Assembly (NCBI GenBank): GCA_902826575.1
Contig: CADEFJ010000014.1
Span: 1-39,968 of the forward strand
Source: an uncultured Pseudomonadota bacterium
GTDB lineage: Bacteria; Pseudomonadota; Gammaproteobacteria; Steroidobacterales; Steroidobacteraceae
Direction of reading: 5' to 3'
Length of the DNA: 39,968 nt
The notes under the pieces were generated by a model. That model was not told the DNA's origin. It was given only the letters and a program-made list of their open reading frames with translations, and made no database searches. A program made the translations under genes and the position numbers. Of the stretch, positions 8,738 to 16,044 are shown piece after piece (position 1 is the stretch's first letter; the number at the start of each line of letters is the position of its first letter).

Positions 8738-9786
8738 TGCCAGGGTCGGTGGTAGGCGCCGAGCGTGTGCGTGCGTCCCTCGGCAAGCGCATCGAGCGCG
8801 GCAAGCAGGTCGGCGGGCGGTGCCCAGGGTTCGATCGAGCCGTCGCTCGCGTTGCCGGTCAACTCGTCCCCCGGCGCCGCGCGCGCCGCCGCCGCGCACA
8901 GATCGAGCGCGCGGCGCAGCAGGCCCGTTACCTGCCCCACATAGGCCGGTGAACGCTGGCGTCCCTCGACCTTGATCGCCTTGACTCCGCTTGCCGCGAG
9001 CGTCGGCAGAACGTCGAGCGCGTTGAGGCTGGTCGGCTCCTCGAGCGCATGGAATACCACGTCGTTGACGCGAAAGCGGCCCTTGCACAACGTCGGATAG
9101 CCGGCGGCTTCGCCCGGTGCGTACCGATCGATCAGGATGCCGTTCAGGCGTGACTCTCGCCCGGCGGGGGTTTCGTCCCAGCGTACTGCATGCGCCGGCG
9201 AGCAGACGCCCTGCGAGTTCGGCGAGTGGCCGGTCGCGTAGGAGGAGAGGGCGCAGCGGCCCTCCACCATCACGCAGAGGCTGCCGAAGCCAAACACCTC
9301 GATCTCGACTGCCGTGCGCTTCACCAGGCGCGCGACCTGCGTGACCGACAGTACGCGCGGCAGCACGGCGCGCTGGATGCCGAACTCCCGGCGGTACAAC
9401 TCGATCGCGCGCCAGTTGGTCGCCGAGCCCTGCACGCTGAGGTGCAGGCGCAGCGCGGGATGCCGGTCCGCCGCGTAACGCATCAGTCCGGGGTCGGCGA
9501 GGATCAGCGCGTCGACGCCGAGTCGCGCCGCGCGATCGATCGTCTCGGTACCGATCTGCCAGGTCGCGGGCGAGGGATAGATGTTGAGTGCGACGAACAC
9601 GCGCACGCCGCGCGCGTGCGCATAGCGGATGCCCGTTGCCGCTTCGACCTCGCTGAAGTTCAGGCCGGGAAAATTGCGCGCGTTGGTCGCGCCGCGAAAA
9701 CCGATGTATACGGCGTCGGCACCGTGATCGACGGCGGCGCGCAGCGCCGGCAGTGTGCCGGCCGGGCAGACGAGTTCGAGGCTCAT
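8734..9786 (-). CDS. ubiU: UbiU, U32-family subunit of the anaerobic ubiquinone hydroxylase
   Basis: UbiU is the second [4Fe-4S] U32-family subunit of the O2-independent hydroxylase complex. The protein (350 residues) follows E. coli UbiU closely: CPAGTLPALRAAVDHGADAV at residues 7-26, NARNFPGLNF, ILADPGLMRYAA, SVQGSATN, VLPRVLS and EGRQRSPAYV. The four ligand cysteines are Cys171, Cys178, Cys195 and Cys234, and the C-terminal LGAYHRPWQ signature is intact. The ATG at 9786 matches the family N-terminus exactly. No Shine-Dalgarno sequence is visible. An FNR-type box (9821-9834) is centred 41.5 bp upstream of this ATG. UbiU precedes ubiV with a 4-bp overlap. Confidence 0.96.
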   Translation of the reverse strand: MSLELVCPAGTLPALRAAVDHGADAVYIGFRGATNARNFPGLNFSEVEAATGIRYAHARGVRVFVALNIYPSPATWQIGTETIDRAARLGVDALILADPGLMRYAADRHPALRLHLSVQGSATNWRAIELYRREFGIQRAVLPRVLSVTQVARLVKRTAVEIEVFGFGSLCVMVEGRCALSSYATGHSPNSQGVCSPAHAVRWDETPAGRESRLNGILIDRYAPGEAAGYPTLCKGRFRVNDVVFHALEEPTSLNALDVLPTLAASGVKAIKVEGRQRSPAYVGQVTGLLRRALDLCAAAARAAPGDELTGNASDGSIEPWAPPADLLAALDALAEGRTHTLGAYHRPWQ

Positions 9787-9820
9787 CCGCGCATGGTCGC
9801 GTCAGACGAGTCGTCCCGTG

Positions 9821-9834
9821 TTGACGACGATCAA
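9821..9834 (-). promoter_or_regulatory. FNR-type box upstream of ubiU-ubiV
   Basis: TTGACGACGATCAA (plus strand) matches 9 of 10 conserved bases of the FNR consensus and overlaps the fnr stop codon. Its centre (9827.5) is 41.5 bp from the A of the ubiU ATG, so class II activation would start transcription on the start codon. The expected -10 position (9793-9798, GACCAT on the minus strand) keeps only the A2, A5 and T6 of TATAAT. FNR control of ubiUV is known in E. coli; the leaderless geometry is my inference. Confidence 0.6.
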
Positions 9835-10514
9835 GCAGTCGGCTTGAGGGAAAGCAAGGTCACCTGCTGGCCTGTGATTTCGATCTGCCGCTCGCGATTC
9901 AGCTTCTGGATCATGCGGCTCACCGTTTCGATGCGCGTGTCGAGCAGGTTGGCGATCTCCTGCCGGGTCATGCCGAGCGAGAAGCTCCGGCCATCGAGGC
10001 CACGCTGCTCGAAGCGCCGCGCGAGATCGAGAATGAACCCGGCGACGCGGTTGCGCATCGAGCCGCGGGCAAGCGCAGGGCGCGGCGCCGATATGCGACT
10101 CAGCAGGTTGATCAACGCCGCCGCGAGCTCGCGCACGCGCGGATACTGATCGCTCAGCAGCGACAATGGCAGCTCGCAGCACACGACAGGTTGCACCGCG
10201 ACGACGTCGTGCGAGAAGACGCGCTTTGCGAAGACTTCCGTGCCAAGCACGTCGCCCGGGGTGTTGACCGCGACGATGCGCTCCTCGCCGTCGGTGCCGA
10301 CGTCGACCGACTTCAACATGCCCTGGCGCACGGCAAACAGCGAGTGCGCGGGCTCGCCGGCCCGATAAAGGCGCGTACCGGCACGCAGGGTCCTCAGGGC
10401 TCCCGTGCGCTGCACGCCGCGATTTTCGCCGAGGGCAGTGATGCCGCAGAGCCGGCAGACCTCATAGAGGTCGCAGGAGCGGCAGGCTATGGGACCGGGG
10501 GTGGGCGTTGTCAT
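9831..10514 (-). CDS. fnr: FNR/ANR-type oxygen-sensing transcription regulator
   Basis: A CRP/FNR-family activator holding an O2-labile [4Fe-4S] cluster. Cluster ligands are at Cys11, Cys14 and Cys20 (CRSCDLYEVC, identical C-x2-C-x5-C spacing to E. coli FNR) and Cys112 or Cys113 (VVCCELP, equivalent to Cys122). A cyclic-nucleotide-binding-like barrel follows. The C-terminal winged helix has the recognition signature IETVSR (Glu196, Ser199, Arg200), which reads TTGAT half-sites. The ATG at 10514 is chosen over the TTG at 10541 because the predicted +1 is near 10539 and AAGG lies upstream. Length is 227 residues. Two FNR-type boxes upstream imply autoregulation. Its targets probably include the adjacent ubi genes and fabA. 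Confidence 0.95.
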   Translation of the reverse strand: MTTPTPGPIACRSCDLYEVCRLCGITALGENRGVQRTGALRTLRAGTRLYRAGEPAHSLFAVRQGMLKSVDVGTDGEERIVAVNTPGDVLGTEVFAKRVFSHDVVAVQPVVCCELPLSLLSDQYPRVRELAAALINLLSRISAPRPALARGSMRNRVAGFILDLARRFEQRGLDGRSFSLGMTRQEIANLLDTRIETVSRMIQKLNRERQIEITGQQVTLLSLKPTA

Positions 10515-10527
10515 GGCGTTCACTGCC

Positions 10528-10541
10528 TTGAGATTGATCAA
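10528..10541 (-). promoter_or_regulatory. FNR-type box near the fnr transcription start
   Basis: TTGAGATTGATCAA matches 9 of 10 conserved FNR-box bases. It lies just before the fnr ATG and covers the +1 predicted from the upstream perfect box, a position that would repress. E. coli fnr is also negatively autoregulated through a site near its start; a similar role here is inferred. Confidence 0.5.
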
Positions 10542-10570
10542 GGCAATTGTCCACCGGGCGCCAGGCCTCG

Positions 10571-12925
10571 TTATTGATCCAGATCAAGTGCGCCGAGGCG
10601 CAGGGCGTTGCCCACGACCGAAACCGACGACAGGCTCATCGCGAGCGCCGCAATCATCGGGGAGAGCAGCAGGCCGGTGACCGGATAGAGGACGCCCGCC
10701 GCGATCGGCACGCCGAGCGCGTTATAGAGGAAGGCGAACGCGAGGTTCTGCTTCATGTTCCGAACCGTCGCGATCGAGATCGAGCGCGCCCGCACGATGC
10801 CGTTCAGGTCGCCCTTGACCAGCGTGACCTGGGCGCTCGACATCGCCACGTCGGTGCCGGTACCCATCGCAATGCCCACATTGGCGCCGGCGAGCGCCGG
10901 GGCGTCGTTGATGCCGTCGCCCGCCATCGCGACTCTGCGGCCCTGGCCCTGGAGCTTCCGCACCAATTCGATCTTGTCCTGCGGGCGCACCTCGCCGTGC
11001 ACTTCATCGATGCCGAGCTGATGCGCGACGGCATGCGCCGTGGTGGAGCCGTCGCCGGTCGCCATCACGATGCGCAGGCCCGCGGCATGCAACGCATCGA
11101 TCGCCGCGGGTGTCGAGGCCTTGATCGGATCGGCGACCGCGATGAGTCCCGCGAGTGCGCCATCGACACCGATCCACATCACACTGGCGCCATCCTTGCG
11201 CAGGGATTCGGCGTCGGCCGACAGCGGTGCGGTGTCGACTCCAGCCTGCTGCATGAGGACGGTGTTGCCGATCACGAGCTGCCTGCCGCCCGCGCGGCCG
11301 CGCACGCCAATGCCGGTCGAGGACTCGAAGTCCTCGGGCTGCTCGAGGGCAAGATTGCGGCGCCTCGCCTCGGCAACGATGGCATCGGCCAGCGGGTGCT
11401 CGCTCACCTGGTCGAGGCTCGCCGCAAGGCGCAGCAGGTCGTCGTCGGTGTAGCCCGGCGCGGGCACGGTGGCGCGAAACGCCGGCTTGCCTTCGGTGAG
11501 CGTGCCTGTCTTGTCGACGATCAGCGTGTCGATCGCGCGCAGGTGCTCGATGGCTTCGGCGTCGCGGAACAGCACACCGCTGCCCGCGGCGCGGCCGGTA
11601 GCCACCATGATCGACATCGGTGTCGCAAGTCCGAGCGCGCACGGGCAGGCGATGATCAGCACCGAGATGGAATTCAGCACCGCGTAGGTCCACGAGGGCT
11701 CGGGACCCGCCAGGCCCCATATGAAGAATGTGGCAATGGCCACCGCGAACACCGCGAGTACGAACCAGTAGGCCACCTTGTCGGCCATGCGTTGCAGCGG
11801 TGCGCGCGAGCGCTGCGCCTGGGCGACCAGCTGCACGATGTTCGACAGCACCGTCGCCGAGCCCACCCTCTGCGCACGGATCACCAGGCTCCCGCTGCCG
11901 TTGAGCGTCGCGCCGATCACGGCGGCCCCCGCAGTCTTCTCGACCGGCACCGGCTCGCCGGTCAGCATTGATTCGTCGACGTTCGAGCGCCCTTCGAGCA
12001 CGACGCCGTCGACCGGCACCTTCTCGCCGGGCCGCACGCGCAGCCGATCGCCCACGTGCACGTGGGAGAGATCGATATCTTCCTCGGTGCCGTCGTCGCG
12101 CAATCTCCGCGCCGTCTTCGGCGCAAGCCCCAGCAGTGCCTTGATTGCGGCCGAGGTCTTCGAGCGCGCGCCCAGCTCGAGCAACTGGCCGAGCAGCGTC
12201 AACGAGACAATTACCGCCGCGGCCTCGAAGTACACGCCCACACGACCGTGCTCGCGGAACGAGTCCGGAAAGATCTCCGGCGCAAGCGTCGCGACGACGC
12301 TGTAGCCATACGCGGCGAGTACGCCGCTGCCGATCAGCGTCCACATGTTCGGGCTGCGATTGCGGAACGATTGCCACCAGCGCTCGAAGAATGGCCAGCC
12401 GGCCCACAGCACGACCGGTGTCGCACCCACGAACTCGATCCACGTGCGTGTCTCGATCGACGGACCATGGAAGTAGTGGCCGAACATCCCGAGTACGAAC
12501 ACCACGATGGTCAGCGGCAGCGACCACCAGAAGCGCCGGGAGAAATCCCGCAGTTCCGGATTCTCCTCCTCGTCGAGGCTCGGCATCTCCGGCTCGAGTG
12601 CCATGCCGCACTTGGGGCAGATGCCCGGGCCTTCCTGTCTGACCTCGGGATGCATCGGGCAGGTGTAGATCGTGCCGGGAGGCGCGGCTGGCGCCGCGGG
12701 CGGAATGCCTGTCGCGGCTGCAGCGCGATACTTTTCCGGATCGGCGATGAAGCGCTCGCGGCAGCGTGCGCCGCAGAAGTGATAGGTCTCGCCGCCATGC
12801 ACGACATGGTGCGGCGTCTTCCGCGGGTCGACCTTCATGCCGCAGACCGGGTCGGTCACGCGATCGTCGCGCTCGTGGTGCGCGCCATGGGCATGGTGCG
12901 CGTGATTGTGGTGTTCGTGGCTCAT
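10571..12925 (-). CDS. copA: Copper-translocating P1B-type ATPase CopA
   Basis: An inner-membrane P-type ATPase that exports Cu(I). Domains in order: a His-rich start (residues 1-17), a YHS metal-binding domain (DPVCGMKV at ~25, CGARC at ~51), a heavy-metal-binding domain (YTCPMHPEV and [10 protein letters not shown], ~87-112), transmembrane helices, the actuator loop with [11 protein letters not shown], the CPC metal motif in [12 protein letters not shown], phosphorylation motif DKTGTLT, hinge GDGINDAP and a final [16 protein letters not shown] with the copper-type MxxSS. The ATG at 12925 overlaps the regulator's stop by 4 bp (ATGA), giving 784 residues; an ATG at 12961 would lie inside the regulator gene. 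Its last codons hold the perfect FNR box of the next gene. Confidence 0.95.
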   Translation of the reverse strand: MSHEHHNHAHHAHGAHHERDDRVTDPVCGMKVDPRKTPHHVVHGGETYHFCGARCRERFIADPEKYRAAAATGIPPAAPAAPPGTIYTCPMHPEVRQEGPGICPKCGMALEPEMPSLDEEENPELRDFSRRFWWSLPLTIVVFVLGMFGHYFHGPSIETRTWIEFVGATPVVLWAGWPFFERWWQSFRNRSPNMWTLIGSGVLAAYGYSVVATLAPEIFPDSFREHGRVGVYFEAAAVIVSLTLLGQLLELGARSKTSAAIKALLGLAPKTARRLRDDGTEEDIDLSHVHVGDRLRVRPGEKVPVDGVVLEGRSNVDESMLTGEPVPVEKTAGAAVIGATLNGSGSLVIRAQRVGSATVLSNIVQLVAQAQRSRAPLQRMADKVAYWFVLAVFAVAIATFFIWGLAGPEPSWTYAVLNSISVLIIACPCALGLATPMSIMVATGRAAGSGVLFRDAEAIEHLRAIDTLIVDKTGTLTEGKPAFRATVPAPGYTDDDLLRLAASLDQVSEHPLADAIVAEARRRNLALEQPEDFESSTGIGVRGRAGGRQLVIGNTVLMQQAGVDTAPLSADAESLRKDGASVMWIGVDGALAGLIAVADPIKASTPAAIDALHAAGLRIVMATGDGSTTAHAVAHQLGIDEVHGEVRPQDKIELVRKLQGQGRRVAMAGDGINDAPALAGANVGIAMGTGTDVAMSSAQVTLVKGDLNGIVRARSISIATVRNMKQNLAFAFLYNALGVPIAAGVLYPVTGLLLSPMIAALAMSLSSVSVVGNALRLGALDLDQ
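10574..10587 (-). promoter_or_regulatory. Perfect FNR box within the 3' end of copA, upstream of fnr
   Basis: TTGATCCAGATCAA matches all 10 conserved bases of the FNR consensus. It encodes the last residues of CopA on the minus strand. A -41.5 geometry gives +1 at about 10539 with GACAAT (10546-10551) as a 4-of-6 -10 hexamer, and a 25-nt leader to the fnr ATG. Binding by the product of the neighbouring fnr gene is inferred from the consensus. Confidence 0.6.
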
Positions 12926-13320
12926 GTTTCCTCGCCGGACAATGCGGTCAGGATCGGGCACTGCGCGAGATCGCCGTGGCCTGGGCAGGCGGCAACGAGC
13001 TTGCGCAGGCCGTCCCTGACACGCGTCAGCTCCGCGAGCTTGAGTTCGACATCGGCAAGCTTCGCCGTCGCGGCCGTTTTCACGCGTGTCATGCTGCGAC
13101 CGCGGCGGCCGGTGAGGGCGAGGAGGTCGTGGATTTCCTCGAGCTTGAAGCCGAGTGCCTTGGCGCGCCGGATGAAGCGCAGGCGGGCGACGTCGTCCTC
13201 ATCGTAGTTGCGATAACCCGAAGGCCGCCGGCGCGGTGCGGGCAGGATGCCTTGACGCTCGTAGTACCGCACCGTGTCGATGGGTACGCCGGCCGATTTG
13301 GCAAGTTCACCGATTTGCAT
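12922..13320 (-). CDS. cueR: CueR-like MerR-family copper-responsive regulator
   Basis: A MerR-family dimeric activator (132 residues) with an N-terminal winged helix ([12 protein letters not shown] through YYERQGIL), a long dimerisation helix and a C-terminal metal loop [14 protein letters not shown] with two cysteines spaced C-x8-C. E. coli CueR has C-x7-C; ZntR-type sensors have x8. No cysteine occupies the dimerisation-helix position used by divalent-metal sensors (the segment [13 protein letters not shown] is Cys-free), which favours a monovalent ion such as Cu(I). Context agrees: copA follows with a 4-bp overlap. The ATG at 13320 is preferred over 13335 because MQIGELAK is the standard MerR start and the promoter geometry places +1 on this ATG. 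Confidence 0.88.
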   Translation of the reverse strand: MQIGELAKSAGVPIDTVRYYERQGILPAPRRRPSGYRNYDEDDVARLRFIRRAKALGFKLEEIHDLLALTGRRGRSMTRVKTAATAKLADVELKLAELTRVRDGLRKLVAACPGHGDLAQCPILTALSGEET

Positions 13321-13326
13321 ACTCCC

Positions 13327-13358
13327 AGTATGCACCCTGGACTCAAGTCCAGAGTCAA
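13327..13358 (-). promoter_or_regulatory. MerR/CueR-type promoter and operator for cueR-copA
   Basis: On the minus strand a -35 TTGACT (13353-13358) and a -10 CATACT (13327-13332) are separated by 20 bp (19 if GCATAC is used), the over-long spacing that MerR-family activators correct by twisting DNA. The spacer holds a dyad, CTGGACT and AGTCCAG around a TG centre (13337-13352). The layout closely parallels the E. coli copA promoter. The predicted +1 is 13320, the A of the regulator's ATG. Confidence 0.75.
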
Positions 13359-13393
13359 GGCGGCGTATACTGGCGCCTTCAGGGAGGACACCG

Positions 13394-13591
13394 ATGCTCG
13401 CATTCCTGCTCTGGCTGCTGCTGTTCGTGATCTGCTGGCCCGTCGCGCTGATCGGGCTGCTGCTCTACCCGCTCGTATGGCTGCTCCTGCTGCCGTTCCG
13501 GTTGCTCGGCATCGCCGTGAATGGCGTGTTCGAGCTGTTGAAGTCGATCATCCTGCTGCCGGCGCGGGTGTTGAGGGGAAAGCCGGGCTGA
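13394..13591 (+). CDS. Small hydrophobic membrane protein (65 aa), unrecognised
   Basis: A 65-residue protein dominated by two hydrophobic stretches (residues ~2-28 and ~29-57), rich in Leu, Trp and Pro, ending in a basic tail (RVLRGKPG). Two membrane helices in the inner membrane are likely. The start is firm: AGGGAGG at 13381-13387 sits six bases before the ATG. A TATACT -10-like hexamer is at 13366-13371, next to the divergent CueR-type operator, so it could be co-controlled with cueR-copA; no good -35 is visible for it. I do not recognise the family and assign no function. Confidence 0.65.
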   Translation: MLAFLLWLLLFVICWPVALIGLLLYPLVWLLLLPFRLLGIAVNGVFELLKSIILLPARVLRGKPG

Positions 13592-13598
13592 GAAGTGG

Positions 13599-13714
13599 AG
13601 CGAACAGCGAACAGCGAACAGATTACAGCCAGAACCGTCAGCCGGCGTGTGGCGCCCGGCCGTGCGCTCTGGCCCTGAGCTCTAGGCTCTAAGCTCTAAG
13701 CTCCACGCTCTGAG
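13599..13714. repeat. Heptamer-periodic intergenic repeat, copy 1
   Basis: This gap between convergent genes holds GCGAACA three times in tandem, then GATTACA and GCCAGAA, and further on six 7-mers (CCCTGAG, CTCTAGG, CTCTAAG twice, CTCCACG, CTCTGAG at 13673-13714). The first 36 bases recur at 22995-23030 with three mismatches. It resembles the short 7-bp periodic intergenic repeats common in Xanthomonadaceae-type genomes. Confidence 0.7.
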
Positions 13715-13722
13715 CCGGGGCA

Positions 13723-13911
13723 TTAAGGCGGCGGCTGCTTTTTCGCTTCCGCGTCTTCATCGGCCGGTGTCGGCGCCGCCACGGGGCCGGTTTCCGTCGC
13801 CGGGCGCACGATGACGTTGCCGTCCTGGTCTGGCAGGTAGAGCGGGCCTTTCTGGCCGCATGCCGCAAGCAGCGCGAGCGCCAGCGTCGCGGCGAGCACG
13901 GCGCTGCGCAT
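13723..13911 (-). CDS. lptM: LPS translocon maturation chaperone LptM (YifL-type lipoprotein)
   Basis: A 62-residue outer-membrane lipoprotein. The signal peptide ends in a lipobox LAAC with the lipidated Cys18, followed at once by the family signature GQKGPLYLP. In E. coli LptM binds LptD and helps its disulfide maturation, so the likely role is assembly of the LPS export translocon. The rest is a low-complexity acidic/proline tail. The ATG at 13911 shares one base with the upstream stop (TGATG); a GTG one codon earlier is possible. In many Gammaproteobacteria this gene precedes lysA/dapF; here it ends a different operon. Confidence 0.88.
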   Translation of the reverse strand: MRSAVLAATLALALLAACGQKGPLYLPDQDGNVIVRPATETGPVAAPTPADEDAEAKKQPPP

Positions 13912-14327
13912 CACAGGAACATCGTGCGTTTGTCACGCAGCGCGATCCAGCCGCGCGCGACGCGATAGACGATCCAGATCGCAATGACCACGGCCGCCAG
14001 ATAGAAGGTCACGATGCCGAGCCCGAACAGCAGCACCAGCGGCGCCGACACGATGGCCGCGACCACGATCCACAGGAACGCGAACCAGAAGGTGCGAATC
14101 TGCCAGCGGAAGTGTGATTCGAGCCAGGTGCCGCGCACTTCGGACTGGCGCACGTAGTTCATGATCACGGCGATGATCGACGGCAGGCCGAAGACGAAAC
14201 TGCCAATGACCGTTGCAGGGCCGGTGACGCCGATCAACACGGACAATGCGTGCAGCCCGTAGATGATATTGGTGTAAGTGATGAGGCCGGGGTCAAGGCC
14301 GGCAGTGCCCTGGCTGGACTCGTTCAT
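13911..14327 (-). CDS. DUF4870-like inner-membrane protein
   Basis: A 138-residue protein with three to four hydrophobic segments (residues ~22-52, ~77-105 and ~106-128) and a polar N-terminus. The pattern LITYTNIIYGLHALSVLIG, MNYVRQSEVRGTWLESHFRWQIRTFWF and a final RVARGW block resembles the DUF4870/YtcA-like small membrane proteins of unknown function common in Proteobacteria. The ATG at 14327 has a clear AGGAG nine bases upstream, so the longer frame from 14345 is not needed. It follows a large perfect hairpin and precedes lptM with a one-base overlap. Confidence 0.8.
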   Translation of the reverse strand: MNESSQGTAGLDPGLITYTNIIYGLHALSVLIGVTGPATVIGSFVFGLPSIIAVIMNYVRQSEVRGTWLESHFRWQIRTFWFAFLWIVVAAIVSAPLVLLFGLGIVTFYLAAVVIAIWIVYRVARGWIALRDKRTMFL

Positions 14328-14345
14328 CGGCTGGATCTCCTGCAA

Positions 14346-14418
14346 GGTGCCGGGTTTTCGGTATTTCGGTTATTGCGGCGCAGCCGCGCAATAACCGAAA
14401 TACCGAAAACCCGGCACC
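14346..14418. repeat. Perfect 32-bp inverted repeat with a 9-nt loop
   Basis: Bases 14346-14377 and 14387-14418 are exact reverse complements (GGTGCCGGGTTTTCGG... against ...CCGAAAACCCGGCACC) around GCGCAGCCG. The arm is built from near repeats of CCGAAAT/CCGAAAA. It fills the gap between the thioesterase stop and the DUF4870-like gene's ribosome site. There is no T-tract after either arm, so it is not a classical terminator; a palindromic mobile repeat (REP/MITE-like), an mRNA processing site or a barrier between arg genes and the last two genes are options. Confidence 0.85.
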
Positions 14419-14422
14419 AAGT

Positions 14423-14854
14423 CTATACCCGTCGGCGTTCCACGGTCGCCATCGTGATGCGCGAGATGCAGGTGAGGTTGCCAGCCGGGTCGCGCAGCTC
14501 GATGCCCCAGACCTGGCTGCGCGCGCCGATGTGGTAAGGGCGAGTGGTGCCGGTGACGAGGCCGCTGGTCACCGGGCGCAGGTGATTGGCGTTGATCTCC
14601 TGCCCGAGGCACACGAAGCGGGTCGTATCGACGCAGCAGGTTGCCGCGGTGCTCGCGAGGGTTTCAGCCAGCGCCACGGATGCACCGCCGTGAAGCACGC
14701 CGAGCGGCTGGTGCGTGCGCTCGTCCACGGGCATCGTCGCGCGCATGAAATCGTCGCCGATCTCCGTGAAGCGGATGCCGAGATGGTCAACGAGGGTTCG
14801 CGGCGCCATTCCATTCAGTTGATCGAGTGTCGGCTGCTGGAACCAGATCGCCAT
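14423..14854 (-). CDS. YdiI/MenI-type hotdog-fold acyl-CoA thioesterase
   Basis: A 143-residue single hotdog domain closely resembling E. coli YdiI (MenI) and EntH: IWFQQPTLDQLN, IGDDFMRATMPVDERT, the active-site helix LGVLHGGASVALAET with the catalytic Glu, and INANHLRPV. Such enzymes hydrolyse aromatic or aliphatic acyl-CoAs; the natural substrate here is unknown. The ATG at 14854 lies two bases after the argH stop, so it is the last member of the arginine operon before the 14346-14418 hairpin. Menaquinone genes are not visible nearby, so the MenI name is not transferred. A link to acyl-CoA use in arginine synthesis is possible but unproven. Confidence 0.88.
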   Translation of the reverse strand: MAIWFQQPTLDQLNGMAPRTLVDHLGIRFTEIGDDFMRATMPVDERTHQPLGVLHGGASVALAETLASTAATCCVDTTRFVCLGQEINANHLRPVTSGLVTGTTRPYHIGARSQVWGIELRDPAGNLTCISRITMATVERRRV

Positions 14855-14856
14855 GC

Positions 14857-16044
14857 TCACTCCTTGCGCAAACGCGCGCCGATGCGTCGGTAGGCCTCGC
14901 GAAACGGGATGCCTTCCTTGACGACGAGCGCGTTGGCTTCCTCGGCTGCGCGGATCGCCGGGTCGAGTGTGATCCCCTGCGCACGGAAGCGCACCGCACC
15001 GATAGCGGCAGCCATGATGTCGAGCGACTGCAGCGCAGTGTCGATGCCGCGAAACAGCGGCAGCTTCAGCAGCTGCAGGTCGCGCTGATAACCCGAGGGC
15101 AGCTTCGCGAACAGGCCGAGTGCCTCGATGAGGTTCGCGTGTGCCGTCGCGGTGCGGCCGCGCACCAGCTCGAATACATCGGGATTGCGCTTCTGCGGCA
15201 TGATCGACGAGCCGGTGGTGAACTCGTCCGGCAACGTGACGAATGCAAACTCCTGCGTATAGAAGAGCAGCAGGTCGGCGGCGAGCCTGCCGAGATCCTG
15301 CATGGCGAGGGCGATCTCGAACAGCACTTGCGCCTCCGCCTTGCCGCGCGAGAGCTGCACGGCGGTGACCGGCTCGTGCACGACCGCGAATCCGAGCGCC
15401 GCGCGGGTGGCGTCCCGATCGAGCGGCAGGCCGGGCGTGCCGTAGCCGGCGGCGGAGCCGAGCGGGCTCTTGGCGTTGCGCCGATGCGCGAGACGCAGGC
15501 CTTCGGCGTCGTCGCGCAGTTCGGCGGAGAATCCGCCGGCCCACAACGCGACCGTGCTCGGCATCGCCTGTTGCATGTGGGTGTAGCCGGGCAGGGTGAT
15601 GCCGCCTTCACGCGCCGCAAGCGCATCGAGCGCGTCCGCGACCTGCAAGGCGCCCGCTCGCAGCTGCTCGATCGCATCGCGCAGGTACAGGCGCAGCGCG
15701 GTCAGGACCTGGTCGTTGCGGGAACGGCCGAGGTGCACGCGCCCGCCGGCGGCACCGATGCGCGCGGTAAGGCGCCGCTCGAGCGCGCTCTGGCCATCCT
15801 CATCGGCGAGTTCGACGTGCCATTCGCCGCGCGCGTGCGCCTCGCCGAGTGCGGTGAGACCGTCACGGATCGCCACGAAGTCGGCCTCGGTGAGCAACCC
15901 CTGCGCATGCAGCATCGCGGCGTGCGCGATCGAGGCCGCGACGTCGTAGCGCACCAGGCGCTCATCGAGCGCGTAGTCCTCGCCCGCGGTGTAGGCGAGC
16001 ACCCGGGCATCGAGCGGCGCGCCCTTGTCCCACAGGCGGGTCAT
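14857..16044 (-). CDS. argH: Argininosuccinate lyase ArgH (short form)
   Basis: ArgH cleaves argininosuccinate to arginine and fumarate. The signature GSSIMPQKRNPD (residues 278-289) carries the catalytic Ser loop; LGRSRNDQV and GYTHMQ (His156) complete the active site. The protein has 395 residues, about 60 fewer than typical ArgH (~457): it stops right after GIPFREAYRRIGARLRKE, so the usual C-terminal segment is missing and no ArgA acetyltransferase domain is fused, as occurs in some marine bacteria. The ATG at 16044 overlaps the argB stop (ATGA). It is the final biosynthetic gene of the operon. Confidence 0.94.
   Translation of the reverse strand: MTRLWDKGAPLDARVLAYTAGEDYALDERLVRYDVAASIAHAAMLHAQGLLTEADFVAIRDGLTALGEAHARGEWHVELADEDGQSALERRLTARIGAAGGRVHLGRSRNDQVLTALRLYLRDAIEQLRAGALQVADALDALAAREGGITLPGYTHMQQAMPSTVALWAGGFSAELRDDAEGLRLAHRRNAKSPLGSAAGYGTPGLPLDRDATRAALGFAVVHEPVTAVQLSRGKAEAQVLFEIALAMQDLGRLAADLLLFYTQEFAFVTLPDEFTTGSSIMPQKRNPDVFELVRGRTATAHANLIEALGLFAKLPSGYQRDLQLLKLPLFRGIDTALQSLDIMAAAIGAVRFRAQGITLDPAIRAAEEANALVVKEGIPFREAYRRIGARLRKE

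Noticed and set aside
10547-11971. A 474-codon plus-strand frame opposite copA
   Set aside because: It is a shadow frame of the unmistakable CopA; composition is His/Arg/Asp-rich with no domain pattern.
13599-13714. CRISPR array suggested by tandem GCGAACA and CTCTARG units
   Set aside because: The 7-bp units are contiguous without spacers and there are no cas genes; it is a simple periodic intergenic repeat.
14224-14237. GTGACGCCGATCAA as a sixth FNR-type site
   Set aside because: The left half-site has the wrong first base in addition to C for T, it lies in the middle of the DUF4870-like coding region, and no promoter elements accompany it.
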